Positions 44,570 through 53,329 of a DNA stretch of 64,000 bases are shown here, one piece after another. Origin of the DNA: Paraburkholderia sp. NMBU_R16 (lineage in GTDB: Bacteria; Pseudomonadota; Gammaproteobacteria; Burkholderiales; Burkholderiaceae); NCBI RefSeq assembly GCF_013282575.1, contig NZ_JAAAYE010000023.1, positions 26,576 to 90,575 on the forward strand, given 5' to 3'. The notes below the pieces were generated by a model that was not told the DNA's origin, made no database searches, and was given only the letters and a program-made list of their open reading frames with translations. The first letter of the stretch is position 1. Every line of letters starts with the position of its first letter. The position numbers and the translations under genes are program-made.

Positions 44570-45262
44570 TTACGCGTTGCCCGCAGTGTCGTTGCCGAAC
44601 AGCGCGGCCAGATCAGCATCGGCCAGCTCGCCGATGCGCTCGATCGTGATGTCGGCCGGCGGATATGCGGCGAGATTCGCGGGGTCCAGCGCGTAACGTC
44701 CCTGGCGTGGGAAGACCGTTGTCAGGCGGTCTTTCCATGTCTTTTTCATCGCCGCCAGAATGCGCAATTTGTCGTCGATCATCACGTAGCGCCGGGCCGG
44801 GTAACGCCGCGCAACTGCATCCAGTTGCATTTCCTTATGGATATAGATCAACACATGGCCATCGACAGCCGCCCATAGGCCGGAGCGCTCGATCTTGCGC
44901 GGCTGAAATACCACATCGCCATCGGAAAGAACCACGGTCAACCCCCGGCTCCGAAGATGCCGGATGGCGTCAAGCGCGCCAGGGTATAGCACACCTGCAA
45001 ACGGGTAGTCGATCAGGAACGAGGACATGAATAGCAGCCGCGTATCGCTCAGATTTTCCAGCCGAAAGCGTTGCAACGCACCCAGGTAGTCCGCGTAACC
45101 CAACTCGGAGCGCAGGATTTCGAAGATTTCCCAGTATCGGTCGCTGTTCCCGGAACCAAACTCGCGCGTGAGATGCGCGCGAAGATCCTCCTGTACGCGA
45201 TCGTTGTCGAGCAGGGTGTTGTCGCAATCAAGTAGAAACACCACTTCATCGGGCGCGCTCAT
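44570..45262 (-). CDS. HAD-superfamily hydrolase
   Basis: 230 residues from MSAPDEVV, chosen for GGAGGAGG nine bases upstream. HAD motif I is LLDCDNTLLDND (Asp nucleophile ~11, with Asp+2 replaced by Asn), motif II region VVLSDGD, motif IV YVMIDDK. Asn at the acid/base position is unusual for phosphatases, so catalysis could be altered. It sits between gnd and tal in the sugar-phosphate operon; a sugar-phosphate housekeeping role is inferred only from context. Confidence 0.85.
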   Translation of the reverse strand: MSAPDEVVFLLDCDNTLLDNDRVQEDLRAHLTREFGSGNSDRYWEIFEILRSELGYADYLGALQRFRLENLSDTRLLFMSSFLIDYPFAGVLYPGALDAIRHLRSRGLTVVLSDGDVVFQPRKIERSGLWAAVDGHVLIYIHKEMQLDAVARRYPARRYVMIDDKLRILAAMKKTWKDRLTTVFPRQGRYALDPANLAAYPPADITIERIGELADADLAALFGNDTAGNA

Positions 45263-45305
45263 CGAGTCGCCTCCTCCGCGCCGGGATTGCGGTGTGGGCA
45301 TCGGC

Positions 45306-46343
45306 TCATCCTTGCTGCTTATCCGGTTGATCAGCCGTCTTTTCCACGTGCCCGCCGAAATCATGCCGCATGGCAGACAACACCTTGTTGGCAAAATCCG
45401 CTGCGCCGCGCGAACTGAAGCGCTGATAGAGCGCAGCGCTGAGGACCGGTGCCGGCACGCCTTCGTCGACGGCAGCGGAGAGCGTCCAGCGCCCCTCGCC
45501 GGAATCCGACACTCGCCCCTCGAAGTTTTTCAGTCGGGGGTCATTCAGAAATGTCGTGGCGATGAGATCCAGCAACCACGAGCCGATGACGCTGCCACGG
45601 CGCCAGACTTCCGTAATCTCGGACAGGTCCAGTTCGTACTGATAGTGCTCGGGGCTGCGCAACGGCGTCGTCTCGGCATCCGCGTCGCGCGCCCGCTTGC
45701 CGGCATCGGCATGGTGCAGGATGTTGAGCCCTTCGGCATACGCCGCCATCAGGCCGTATTCGATCCCGTTGTGGACCATTTTGACGAAGTGGCCTGCACC
45801 TTGCGGACCACAGTGCAGATAGCCCTGCTCAGCAGTGCTGCCGCCCTTCTGGCGTCCGGGCGTGGGCGGCGCCGCGTCGACGCCGGGGGCCAGCGTGGCA
45901 AAGATCGGCGCAAGATGCTGCACGACATTCTTTTCGCCGCCGATCATCAGGCAATAGCCACGATCGAGCCCAGCGACACCGCCGCTCGTCCCGACATCCA
46001 CGTAGTGAATCTCTCGCGGCGCCAATGCCGCTGCGCGCCGGATATCGTCCTGGTACCACGAGTTGCCGCCATCGATGATCACGTCGCCGGATTCGAGAAG
46101 CGGCGTCAGCCCCCCCAGCGTCGAATCGACCACCGCCGCGGGCACCATCAACCAGACTGCGCGCGGCTTCGCCAGTCGTGCGGTCAGGTCTCCTAGTGAA
46201 GACGCACCCACGACCCCATGCTGCAGAAGCTTCTGGATGGCTGCCGGCTGGGCATCGTAGACGACGCATTCGTGGCCGCCCCTGATGAGGCGCCGCACCA
46301 TATCGGATCCCATGCGTCCCAATCCAATCATGCCGAGCTGCAT
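45306..46343 (-). CDS. gnd: 6-phosphogluconate dehydrogenase, short (NAD-type) form
   Basis: 345 residues from MQLGMIGLGRMGSDMVRRL with AAGGAGGG before the ATG. Rossmann motif GLGRMG; 6-phosphogluconate-site blocks DVIIDGGNSWYQDD, VGTSGGVAGLDRGYC and GHFVKMVHNGIEYG. The length is that of the short, often NAD-dependent GndA/YqeC class rather than the ~470-residue NADP enzyme. It decarboxylates 6-phosphogluconate to ribulose-5-phosphate. It is the first gene of the operon; no zwf or pgl is in the window. Confidence 0.93.
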   Translation of the reverse strand: MQLGMIGLGRMGSDMVRRLIRGGHECVVYDAQPAAIQKLLQHGVVGASSLGDLTARLAKPRAVWLMVPAAVVDSTLGGLTPLLESGDVIIDGGNSWYQDDIRRAAALAPREIHYVDVGTSGGVAGLDRGYCLMIGGEKNVVQHLAPIFATLAPGVDAAPPTPGRQKGGSTAEQGYLHCGPQGAGHFVKMVHNGIEYGLMAAYAEGLNILHHADAGKRARDADAETTPLRSPEHYQYELDLSEITEVWRRGSVIGSWLLDLIATTFLNDPRLKNFEGRVSDSGEGRWTLSAAVDEGVPAPVLSAALYQRFSSRGAADFANKVLSAMRHDFGGHVEKTADQPDKQQG

Positions 46344-46672
46344 GTTGCCCTCCTTAATGCGACACCTCTCCGAGACCGGCAAGCGGAAAACGCGACGCGA
46401 AACAGGCAGTTCGCGCGCGCGATCTTGCTTAAATATAGACGACTATTGGCAAGGATCACGAATCCTCGCAGAGAAGCATAGCGCTCGGCGGTCATCTAGT
46501 CCTCGGCCGTAGCGACGCATCGCCCATCCGTCCCCAAGACAGACTTTTTCTTCCAACACGGACTTTATTATTTCGCATGAAGGTCCCTCCGCCCGACTAT
46601 GCCCCGATGCGCTTTACTTGACATCTAAACTATTCCAACCTAAATTTCCTCCATCGCCAAGGAGGATCGAAC
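46344..46672. other. Divergent promoter region
   Basis: About 330 bases between the pentose phosphate operon and the aryl-CoA operon. It contains the strong promoter of the latter (46618-46646). On the minus strand a weak TGAT-N4-type element (GTGATCCTTGCCAA) lies about 110 bases upstream of gnd, too degenerate to call. No gene seen. Confidence 0.45.
46618..46646 (+). promoter_or_regulatory. Near-consensus sigma70 promoter of aryl-CoA operon
   Basis: TTGACA, a 17-base spacer, then TAAATT, 26 bases before the start codon of the monooxygenase gene. The -35 is perfect. A TTTA...TAAA dyad straddling the -35 (TTTACTTGACATCTAAA) is a candidate operator for the operon's own MarR repressor. Confidence 0.6.
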
Positions 46673-49015
46673 ATGCGCATCGTCTGTATCGGAGGGGGCC
46701 CAGCCGGCCTCTACTTCGGCCTCCTGATGAAACTGCGCAACCCCGCGCACCATGTATCGGTCATCGAGCGTAACCGCCCGTACGACACCTTCGGCTGGGG
46801 GGTAGTGTTCTCCGATCAAACGCTCGGCAATCTGCGCGCGGCGGACCCGACGAGCGCGGATATGATTCTCGATGCGTTCAATCATTGGGACGACATCGAA
46901 ATCAACTTCCGCGGCCGGACCATCCGTTCGTCGGGTCACGGGTTCTGCGGCATCGGTCGCAAACGTCTGCTCAATATCCTTCAAGCCCGCTGCGAGGCGC
47001 TCGGTGTCGAACTCGTGTTCGAAACGAACGTGACGGACGATGATCGCTACGACGCCGACCTCATCATCGCGTCCGACGGTGCCAATAGCGTCATCCGACA
47101 GAAGTACGCCTCGACGTACCAACCCGATATCGACCTTCGCGACTGCCGCTTCGTCTGGCTAGGCACGAAAAAGCGCTTCGACGCCTTCACGTTCGCGTTC
47201 GAAGAAACGGAATGGGGTTGGTTTCAGGCGCATGCCTATCGATTCGATCAGGACACCTCGACATTCATCGTCGAAGCGCCCGAGCGCGTGTGGCGCGCCG
47301 CTGGCCTCGAGGAGATGAGCAAGGAACAAGGCATTGCGTTTTGCGAGCGTCTTTTCGCGAAGTATCTCGACGGTAATTCCCTGATCTCGAACGCGACACA
47401 CTTGCGCGGCTCCTCGCAATGGATCCGCTTTCCGCGCGTCGTCAATCGCGAGTGGGTTTACGTCAAGCCACGTCCCGCTGGCGGCTCGACGCCCGTCGTC
47501 TTGATGGGCGACGCCGCCCATACAGCACACTTTTCCATCGGCTCGGGCACGAAGCTCGCGCTGGAAGACGCGATCGAACTCGCCAACAGCATCGATGCTC
47601 ACCCGGACGATCTGGCCGCCGCACTGGACCGTTACAAACGCATACGCAGCGTCGATGTCCTGCGGCTGCAGAACGCCGCCCGCAATTCGACGGAATGGTT
47701 CGAGCATGTCGACCGATACGCCGCGTTCGAACCCGAACAATTCGCCTATTCGCTGCTGACGCGATCGCAGCGCATCTCGCATGAAAACCTGCGCGCCCGC
47801 GACGCGCATTACGTGGCCACCTTCGAAAACTGGCTGGCCACGCGCGCGGGTGCACCCCAACCCGTCAAAACGCGATCGACTCCCCCGATGTTCACGCCCT
47901 TCGCTGTGCGCGGCGTGCACCTCAAAAACCGCATCGTCGTTTCGCCGATGGCGCAATACTCGGCAGTCGATGGCACTGTCGGCGACTACCATCTGACGCA
48001 TCTCGGCGCCCGCGCCATGGGCGGCGCGGCACTGGTGATGACCGAAATGACGTGCGTCAGTGCCGAAGGCCGGATTACACCCGGATGTCCGGGCATGTAT
48101 ACGAGCGAACATCGGCAAGCGTGGCAGCGCATCGTCGATTTCGTCCATAGCGCAAGCGACGCGAAAATCGGCATGCAGCTCGGCCATGCGGGCGCCAAAG
48201 CATCGACGCGCGTCAGCTGGGACGGCATCGACCAGCCGCTCGACAAAGGTAACTGGCCGATCGTTTCCGCCTCACCGCAGCAATATCTGGCAGGCATCAG
48301 CCAATGGTCGCGCGAAGCCACCCGCGACGACCTGCGCGAAATCGAAAACCAGTTCGTGCAGGCGGCAAAGATGGCCGATGAAGCGGGCTTCGATTGGCTC
48401 GAACTGCACTGCGCGCACGGCTACTTTCTTTCCAGCTTCATTTCGCCCCTGACGAACCGGCGCACCGACGAATACGGCGGCTCGCTTGAACATCGGCTGC
48501 GCTATCCGCTCCAGGTGTTCGCCGCCATGCGCCGTGTATGGCCTCAGAGCAAACCCATTTCGGTGCGCATCTCGGCGCACGACTGGGTCGCAGGCGGTAC
48601 CACGCCGGACGATGCGGTACAGATCGCGCGCGCATTCAAGACGGCAGGCGCGGACATGATCGACGTCTCGTCGGGACAGGTCAGCAAGCTCGAAAAGCCG
48701 ATCTACGGACGCATGTATCAGACGCCGTTTTCAGATCGCATCCGCAATGAGGCCGGCATCCCGACGATCGCGGTCGGCGCGATTTCGGAAGCCGATCATG
48801 CGAACAGCATCATCGCGGCCGGCCGCGCCGATTTGTGCGCCATCGCGCGGCCACATTTGGCGAACCCGGCCTGGACGCTTACCGAAGCAGCAAGAATCGG
48901 CTACTTCGACATCGCCTGGCCGAAGCAATACACGGCCGCGAAAGCTCAGCTCGAGCGCAACGCCGAACGCGAGCGCGCTCAAGTCTCATCCTCGTCGACA
49001 TCGGAGACGCAATGA
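46673..49015 (+). CDS. Bifunctional aryl-CoA monooxygenase/reductase (anthraniloyl- or salicylyl-CoA type)
   Basis: 780 residues, AAGGAGG seven bases upstream. The N-terminal ~390 residues are an FAD aromatic hydroxylase ([38 protein letters not shown]). The C-terminal ~370 residues are an Old Yellow Enzyme/NADH:flavin oxidoreductase ([40 protein letters not shown]). This fusion is known from 2-aminobenzoyl-CoA monooxygenase/reductase of Azoarcus and from genes labelled salicylyl-CoA 5-hydroxylase. It would hydroxylate and partly reduce the CoA-activated ring. Beta-oxidation-like genes and RidA downstream favour anthraniloyl-CoA over salicylyl-CoA. Confidence 0.9.
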   Translation: MRIVCIGGGPAGLYFGLLMKLRNPAHHVSVIERNRPYDTFGWGVVFSDQTLGNLRAADPTSADMILDAFNHWDDIEINFRGRTIRSSGHGFCGIGRKRLLNILQARCEALGVELVFETNVTDDDRYDADLIIASDGANSVIRQKYASTYQPDIDLRDCRFVWLGTKKRFDAFTFAFEETEWGWFQAHAYRFDQDTSTFIVEAPERVWRAAGLEEMSKEQGIAFCERLFAKYLDGNSLISNATHLRGSSQWIRFPRVVNREWVYVKPRPAGGSTPVVLMGDAAHTAHFSIGSGTKLALEDAIELANSIDAHPDDLAAALDRYKRIRSVDVLRLQNAARNSTEWFEHVDRYAAFEPEQFAYSLLTRSQRISHENLRARDAHYVATFENWLATRAGAPQPVKTRSTPPMFTPFAVRGVHLKNRIVVSPMAQYSAVDGTVGDYHLTHLGARAMGGAALVMTEMTCVSAEGRITPGCPGMYTSEHRQAWQRIVDFVHSASDAKIGMQLGHAGAKASTRVSWDGIDQPLDKGNWPIVSASPQQYLAGISQWSREATRDDLREIENQFVQAAKMADEAGFDWLELHCAHGYFLSSFISPLTNRRTDEYGGSLEHRLRYPLQVFAAMRRVWPQSKPISVRISAHDWVAGGTTPDDAVQIARAFKTAGADMIDVSSGQVSKLEKPIYGRMYQTPFSDRIRNEAGIPTIAVGAISEADHANSIIAAGRADLCAIARPHLANPAWTLTEAARIGYFDIAWPKQYTAAKAQLERNAERERAQVSSSSTSETQ

Positions 49016-49791
49016 ACGAACACTCGCTCAGCGGCAAGCACGCCGTAGTAACGGGCGGCGGCAGCGGCATCGGCGCAGCGATTGCGCGCGCACTCGCACA
49101 AGCGGGCGTCCGCGTCACGCTGACGGGCCGCCATGCCACGAAGCTTGCCGCGCAACGCGAACAGCTCGCCGCCTTTGACGATGTTGGCTGCGTCACGATG
49201 GATGTGACGAAACCGGACGAGGTCGCGCAAGCATTTGCCGCAGCAGCGCAAGCGATGGGGCCGGTCGATATCCTGATCAACAACGCCGGTCAGGCGCAAG
49301 CCTCGCCCTTCACGGCGACCGATCTGACGCTGTGGAACCGCATGCTCGAGGTCAACCTGACAGGGGTCTTCCTGTGCACGCAGGCGGTGATGCCCGCCAT
49401 GCTCGAACGGCGATATGGCCGCATCGTCAACGTGGCCAGCACAGCAGGGCAGATCGGCTACCCCTATGTGGCCGCGTACTGCGCGGCCAAGCATGGCGTC
49501 ATCGGCCTGACGCGCTCGCTCGCGCTCGAAGTGGCGACGAAAGGCATAACGGTCAACGCGGTATGCCCTGGTTATACCGAAACCGAACTGCTGCGCGGCG
49601 CGCTCGATCAAGTCGTCGCCAAGACGGGCCGAAGCATGGACGAAGCACGCGCCGCGCTCGAGCGTGCCAACCCACAGCAGCGTTTCGTGTCACCGGAACA
49701 AGTCGCACACGCCGTGCTTTGGCTTGTACAACCTGAATCGTCAGCCATGACCGGCCAATCGATTTCGATCGCCGGTGGAGAAGTGATGTGA
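49012..49791 (+). CDS. SDR family NAD(P)-dependent oxidoreductase
   Basis: 259 residues overlapping the previous gene by four bases (ATGA). Cofactor motif [17 protein letters not shown] motif ILINNAGQ, catalytic Ser in NVASTAG and YCAAK (Tyr-x-x-x-Lys). In the aryl-CoA pathway it would oxidise or reduce a hydroxy/keto intermediate of the dearomatised ring. Confidence 0.92.
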   Translation: MNEHSLSGKHAVVTGGGSGIGAAIARALAQAGVRVTLTGRHATKLAAQREQLAAFDDVGCVTMDVTKPDEVAQAFAAAAQAMGPVDILINNAGQAQASPFTATDLTLWNRMLEVNLTGVFLCTQAVMPAMLERRYGRIVNVASTAGQIGYPYVAAYCAAKHGVIGLTRSLALEVATKGITVNAVCPGYTETELLRGALDQVVAKTGRSMDEARAALERANPQQRFVSPEQVAHAVLWLVQPESSAMTGQSISIAGGEVM

Positions 49792-50339
49792 ACCGCCCTG
49801 CCCGCCCTGCAAAAAAAGACGCCCCTCAACCGGCGCAAACACCGAAGCCGACGCGCGGCGACAACGTCGTCGACATGGAAGCCCGCACGGGTGCGGACAG
49901 CCATATGAGCCTGCGGCTATGGTTGAGGCTGCTGACCACCACGAACCTCGTGCAAGCGGAGCTGCGACGCCGACTGCGCGACGAATTCGGGACGACACTG
50001 CCGCGCTTCGACTTGATGGCCCAACTCGAACGTCATCCCGAAGGACTCAAGATGAGCGAAATATCGCGGCGCCTGATGGTCACCGGCGGCAACGTGACGG
50101 GCATCACCGATCAACTCGAGAACGAAGGCTTCGTTGCGCGCGATGCGGACCCGAACGACCGTCGCGCCTTCAGCGTGCGGCTCACACCCGCCGGACGCCT
50201 CGCTTTCGACAAGATGGCGCGGGCACACGAGCAATGGGTCGTGGAGCTGTTGGGCGGCCTGGGCCGTGACGAGAAGTCGAAGATGCATCAGCGTCTAGCC
50301 AAACTGAAAGCGCATTTGATCGACAGTACTCAGCGCTGA
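49788..50339 (+). CDS. MarR family regulator
   Basis: 183 residues from a GTG overlapping the SDR stop (GTGA). A disordered ~35-residue lead precedes the winged helix: LPRFDLMAQLERHPEGLKMSEISRRLMVTGGNVTGI and wing DPNDRRAFSVRLTPAG. It is embedded within the operon, so an autoregulated repressor released by an aryl-CoA intermediate is likely. The candidate operator is the dyad at the operon promoter. Confidence 0.92.
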   Translation: MNRPARPAKKDAPQPAQTPKPTRGDNVVDMEARTGADSHMSLRLWLRLLTTTNLVQAELRRRLRDEFGTTLPRFDLMAQLERHPEGLKMSEISRRLMVTGGNVTGITDQLENEGFVARDADPNDRRAFSVRLTPAGRLAFDKMARAHEQWVVELLGGLGRDEKSKMHQRLAKLKAHLIDSTQR

Positions 50340-50402
50340 GCCAGCGCCTTGTTCACGGCTGACACTGACATTCAACGCTGATCCAACGAACCACTCAAGC
50401 CC

Positions 50403-51260
50403 ATGACTCATCCGTCCTCACCCGCCACGCGGCTTCACGCAGGCAACGCCGTCCGGCTCGCCGGCTACGCGGCTCACCACTTCGACTGGTCCGTTAGCGA
50501 CGGCGTAGGCACGATCGTCCTGAACCGTCCAGAACGCAAGAACCCGCTCACATTCGATTCGTACGCCGAACTGCGCGATCTGTTCCGCCAGCTCGCCTAT
50601 GCAACGGATGTCAAAGCGATCGTCATTCACGGTGCCGGGGAAAACTTCTGCTCCGGCGGTGACGTACATGAAATCATCGGGCCATTGATCGGCTTGCCGG
50701 TGCCCGAGCTGCTCATGTTCACGCGCATGACGGGCGACGTCGTGAAAGCCATGCGCCACTGCCCGCAGCCGATCGTAGCGGCCGTCGACGGCGTATGCGC
50801 CGGAGCGGGAGCCATCCTCGCCATGGCGGCCGATCTGCGCTATGCCACCGCGCGCAGCAAACTCGCTTTCCTGTTCACACGTGTCGGACTAGCAGGCTGC
50901 GATATGGGCGCCTGCTCGATCCTGCCGCGCATCATCGGTCAGGGCCGTGCATCGGAGCTGCTTTTCACGGGCCGGGCGGCGAGCGGCGAAGAAGCCTTTA
51001 CATGGGGTTTTTACAACCGCCTGTGCGAACCCGTCGAGTTGGTTGCGCAAGCAAGCGAGCTCGCGCGCACGCTCGCGAGCGGCCCCACGTTCGCGCACGG
51101 CGTGACGAAGCGAATGTTGCACCAGGAATGGAACATGAGCGTCGACGAGGCCATCGAGGCGGAGGCCCAGGCACAGGCAATTTGCATGGCCACACAAGAT
51201 TTCGAGCGGGCTTACCGCGCGTTCGCGGCAAAAGCGCGTCCGGAATTCAAGGGAGATTGA
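50403..51260 (+). CDS. Enoyl-CoA hydratase/isomerase family protein
   Basis: 285 residues. Crotonase fold: oxyanion-hole segments [10 protein letters not shown] and [17 protein letters not shown], and [18 protein letters not shown] with the family's acidic position replaced by Asp. It hydrates or hydrolyses a cyclic or opened enoyl-CoA intermediate of the aryl-CoA route. It lies 63 bases after marR. Confidence 0.92.
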   Translation: MTHPSSPATRLHAGNAVRLAGYAAHHFDWSVSDGVGTIVLNRPERKNPLTFDSYAELRDLFRQLAYATDVKAIVIHGAGENFCSGGDVHEIIGPLIGLPVPELLMFTRMTGDVVKAMRHCPQPIVAAVDGVCAGAGAILAMAADLRYATARSKLAFLFTRVGLAGCDMGACSILPRIIGQGRASELLFTGRAASGEEAFTWGFYNRLCEPVELVAQASELARTLASGPTFAHGVTKRMLHQEWNMSVDEAIEAEAQAQAICMATQDFERAYRAFAAKARPEFKGD

Positions 51261-51261
51261 C

Positions 51262-52470
51262 GTGGCGACCGATTCCCAATCGAGCATGCTGGACTGGCCG
51301 TTCTTCGAACCACGGCATCGCGCGCTCGCCGCGGAAATAGATGCCTGGTGCAACGCGCATCTGCCCGCGCTCGGCCCGTCGTTGCACGAACGGGAACGCG
51401 TCGACGAGGGATGTCGCCGGCTCGTCCGGATGCTGGGCGAGGCCGGGTGGTTGCGCTACGGCATCGGCGGACGCATCTACGGCGGCGAAGGCGAGCAGAT
51501 CGATACACGCGCGATCTGTCTGTTGCGCGAGACGTTGGCGCGGCATGCGGGTCTCGCCGACTTCGCGCTGGCCATGCAGGGGCTGGGCTCTGGCGCGATC
51601 ACGCTCGCGGGCACCGAAGCACAAAAACAGCGGTATCTGCCCGCCGTCGCCAGCGGCACGGCAATTGCCGCGTTCGCGTTGACCGAGCCGGCGTCCGGCT
51701 CGGATGTGGCCGCGCTCGCGCTGAGCGCGCGCGATGACGGCGACGCCTACGTTCTCGACGGCGAGAAGACCTGGATTTCGAACGGCGGCATTGCGGACTT
51801 CTATGTCGTGTTCGCGCGCACAGGCGAGGCGCCGGGCGCGCATGGCATCAGCGCATTCGTTGTCGATGCCGATACGCCCGGACTCACGATCGCCGAGCGT
51901 CTCGAAGTCATCGCGCCGCATCCGCTCGCACGGCTGGCATTCGAGGGCGTACGTGTATCCAAACACTGCATGCTGGGCGCGCCGGGCGAAGGATTCAAGC
52001 TTGCCATGCGCACGCTCGACATCTTTCGCACTTCGGTCGCGGCAGCCGCACTCGGCTTCGCCCGCCGGGCGCTCTCCGAGGCGCTGGAACGCGCGAGCAC
52101 GCGGCATCTGTTCGGACAAACGCTCGGCGGTTTGCCGTTGACGCAGGCGAAACTTGCGCATATGGCATTGACGATCGATAGCGCCGCACTGCTCGTCTAC
52201 CGCGCGGCCTGGATGCGCGATCACGGCAAACGCGTCACGCGCGAAGCCGCGATGGCGAAGTGGCACGCCACGGAGGGCGCACAGCAAGTCATCGACGCGG
52301 CCGTACAGATCTGGGGCGGCCAAGGCGTCCAAAGCGGAACGACTGTAGAAACGCTCTATCGCGAGATTCGCGCGCTGCGCATCTACGAAGGCGCGACAGA
52401 AGTACAGCAATTGATCGTCGGGCGCGATCTTCTCGCCCGCTACGCCGAACGCAACGAGGCCGACCGATGA
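51262..52470 (+). CDS. Acyl-CoA dehydrogenase
   Basis: 402 residues from a GTG with GGGAGA upstream, one base after the hydratase stop. FAD-binding signatures [15 protein letters not shown] and [16 protein letters not shown]-terminal [36 protein letters not shown]. It oxidises an acyl-CoA formed after ring reduction or cleavage, passing electrons to ETF. Confidence 0.94.
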   Translation: MATDSQSSMLDWPFFEPRHRALAAEIDAWCNAHLPALGPSLHERERVDEGCRRLVRMLGEAGWLRYGIGGRIYGGEGEQIDTRAICLLRETLARHAGLADFALAMQGLGSGAITLAGTEAQKQRYLPAVASGTAIAAFALTEPASGSDVAALALSARDDGDAYVLDGEKTWISNGGIADFYVVFARTGEAPGAHGISAFVVDADTPGLTIAERLEVIAPHPLARLAFEGVRVSKHCMLGAPGEGFKLAMRTLDIFRTSVAAAALGFARRALSEALERASTRHLFGQTLGGLPLTQAKLAHMALTIDSAALLVYRAAWMRDHGKRVTREAAMAKWHATEGAQQVIDAAVQIWGGQGVQSGTTVETLYREIRALRIYEGATEVQQLIVGRDLLARYAERNEADR

Positions 52471-52922
52471 GCCTACCTGGTGGTATCGTCTTCGAGCGGC
52501 CGGTAAAAATCCGCTTCGCGCACTGCGATCCGGCCGGCATCGTATTTTTTCCGCAGTATCTGACGCTTACGAATGCGCTCGTCGAGGATTGGTTCAACGA
52601 TGGGCTCGGTATCGACTATGCGGCAATGATCGGAACCCGCCGTATCGGCCTGCCGATCGTCAAGCTCGAATGTGAGTTCGTCCGGCCGAGCCGCATGGGC
52701 GAATCCCTATCGATGCGCTTGTCGCTCGATGCGCTCGGAGGGCGTTCGATTTGCCTCGGTATCGACGCGCTTCGCGATGACGGCGTCCGCTTCCGTTCGA
52801 AGCAAGTCCTCGTAACCACATCGCTCGAGTCGCACAAATCGATCGATATTCCCAACGATATTCGCGTTGCGCTCGAGTGCGCCGCATCGTCGCCTTTGAC
52901 CTTCGAGGTTCCTTCGCCATGA
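52467..52922 (+). CDS. Hot-dog fold acyl-CoA thioesterase
   Basis: 151 residues, ATGA overlap with the dehydrogenase. Active-site block [20 protein letters not shown] of 4-hydroxybenzoyl-CoA-type thioesterases, with the catalytic Asp. It could release CoA from dead-end aryl-CoA or from an end product. It is coupled at its end to ridA. Confidence 0.92.
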   Translation: MSLPGGIVFERPVKIRFAHCDPAGIVFFPQYLTLTNALVEDWFNDGLGIDYAAMIGTRRIGLPIVKLECEFVRPSRMGESLSMRLSLDALGGRSICLGIDALRDDGVRFRSKQVLVTTSLESHKSIDIPNDIRVALECAASSPLTFEVPSP

Positions 52923-53314
52923 AACGCACCTACTTGCCGGCGGGCTGGCCGAAGCCGCGCGGTTATGCCAACGCAGTAGCCGCGCGCGGCACGTCCGTCT
53001 ATATCGCCGGGCAGATCGGCTGGGACGCCGACGAACAATTCCATTCGACGGAGTTCGCGACGCAGGCGCGTCAAGCGCTGCTCAACGTCGCCACGGTGCT
53101 CGAGGCGGCCGGTGGCCGGCCGGAACATCTCGTGCGAATGACATGGTACGTGACCGACAAGCGCGAATATCTGGCGTCGCTGCCGGAAGTGGGCCGGGCC
53201 TTTCGCGAAGTAATCGGCGACTATGACATCGCCATGAGCGCAGTCCAGGTGGCGGCGCTGATCGAAGACGCGGCCAAGGTCGAAATCGAAGCCACCGCCG
53301 TCATTCCCGACTGA
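52919..53314 (+). CDS. RidA family enamine/imine deaminase
   Basis: 131 residues, ATGA overlap with the thioesterase. Rid signatures: [33 protein letters not shown] with the substrate-carboxylate Arg, and [11 protein letters not shown]. RidA proteins hydrolyse enamine/imine intermediates to ketones and ammonia. In this operon that is the step needed to remove nitrogen from an amino-cyclohexene carboxyl-CoA, a strong hint that the substrate is an amino-benzoate. Confidence 0.93.
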   Translation: MKRTYLPAGWPKPRGYANAVAARGTSVYIAGQIGWDADEQFHSTEFATQARQALLNVATVLEAAGGRPEHLVRMTWYVTDKREYLASLPEVGRAFREVIGDYDIAMSAVQVAALIEDAAKVEIEATAVIPD

Positions 53315-53329
53315 TCCCGGAGGGATGCC

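Noticed and set aside
46344..46470. FNR box upstream of the pentose phosphate operon
   Set aside because: The best candidate, GTGATCCTTGCCAA, mismatches the consensus at too many positions to call.
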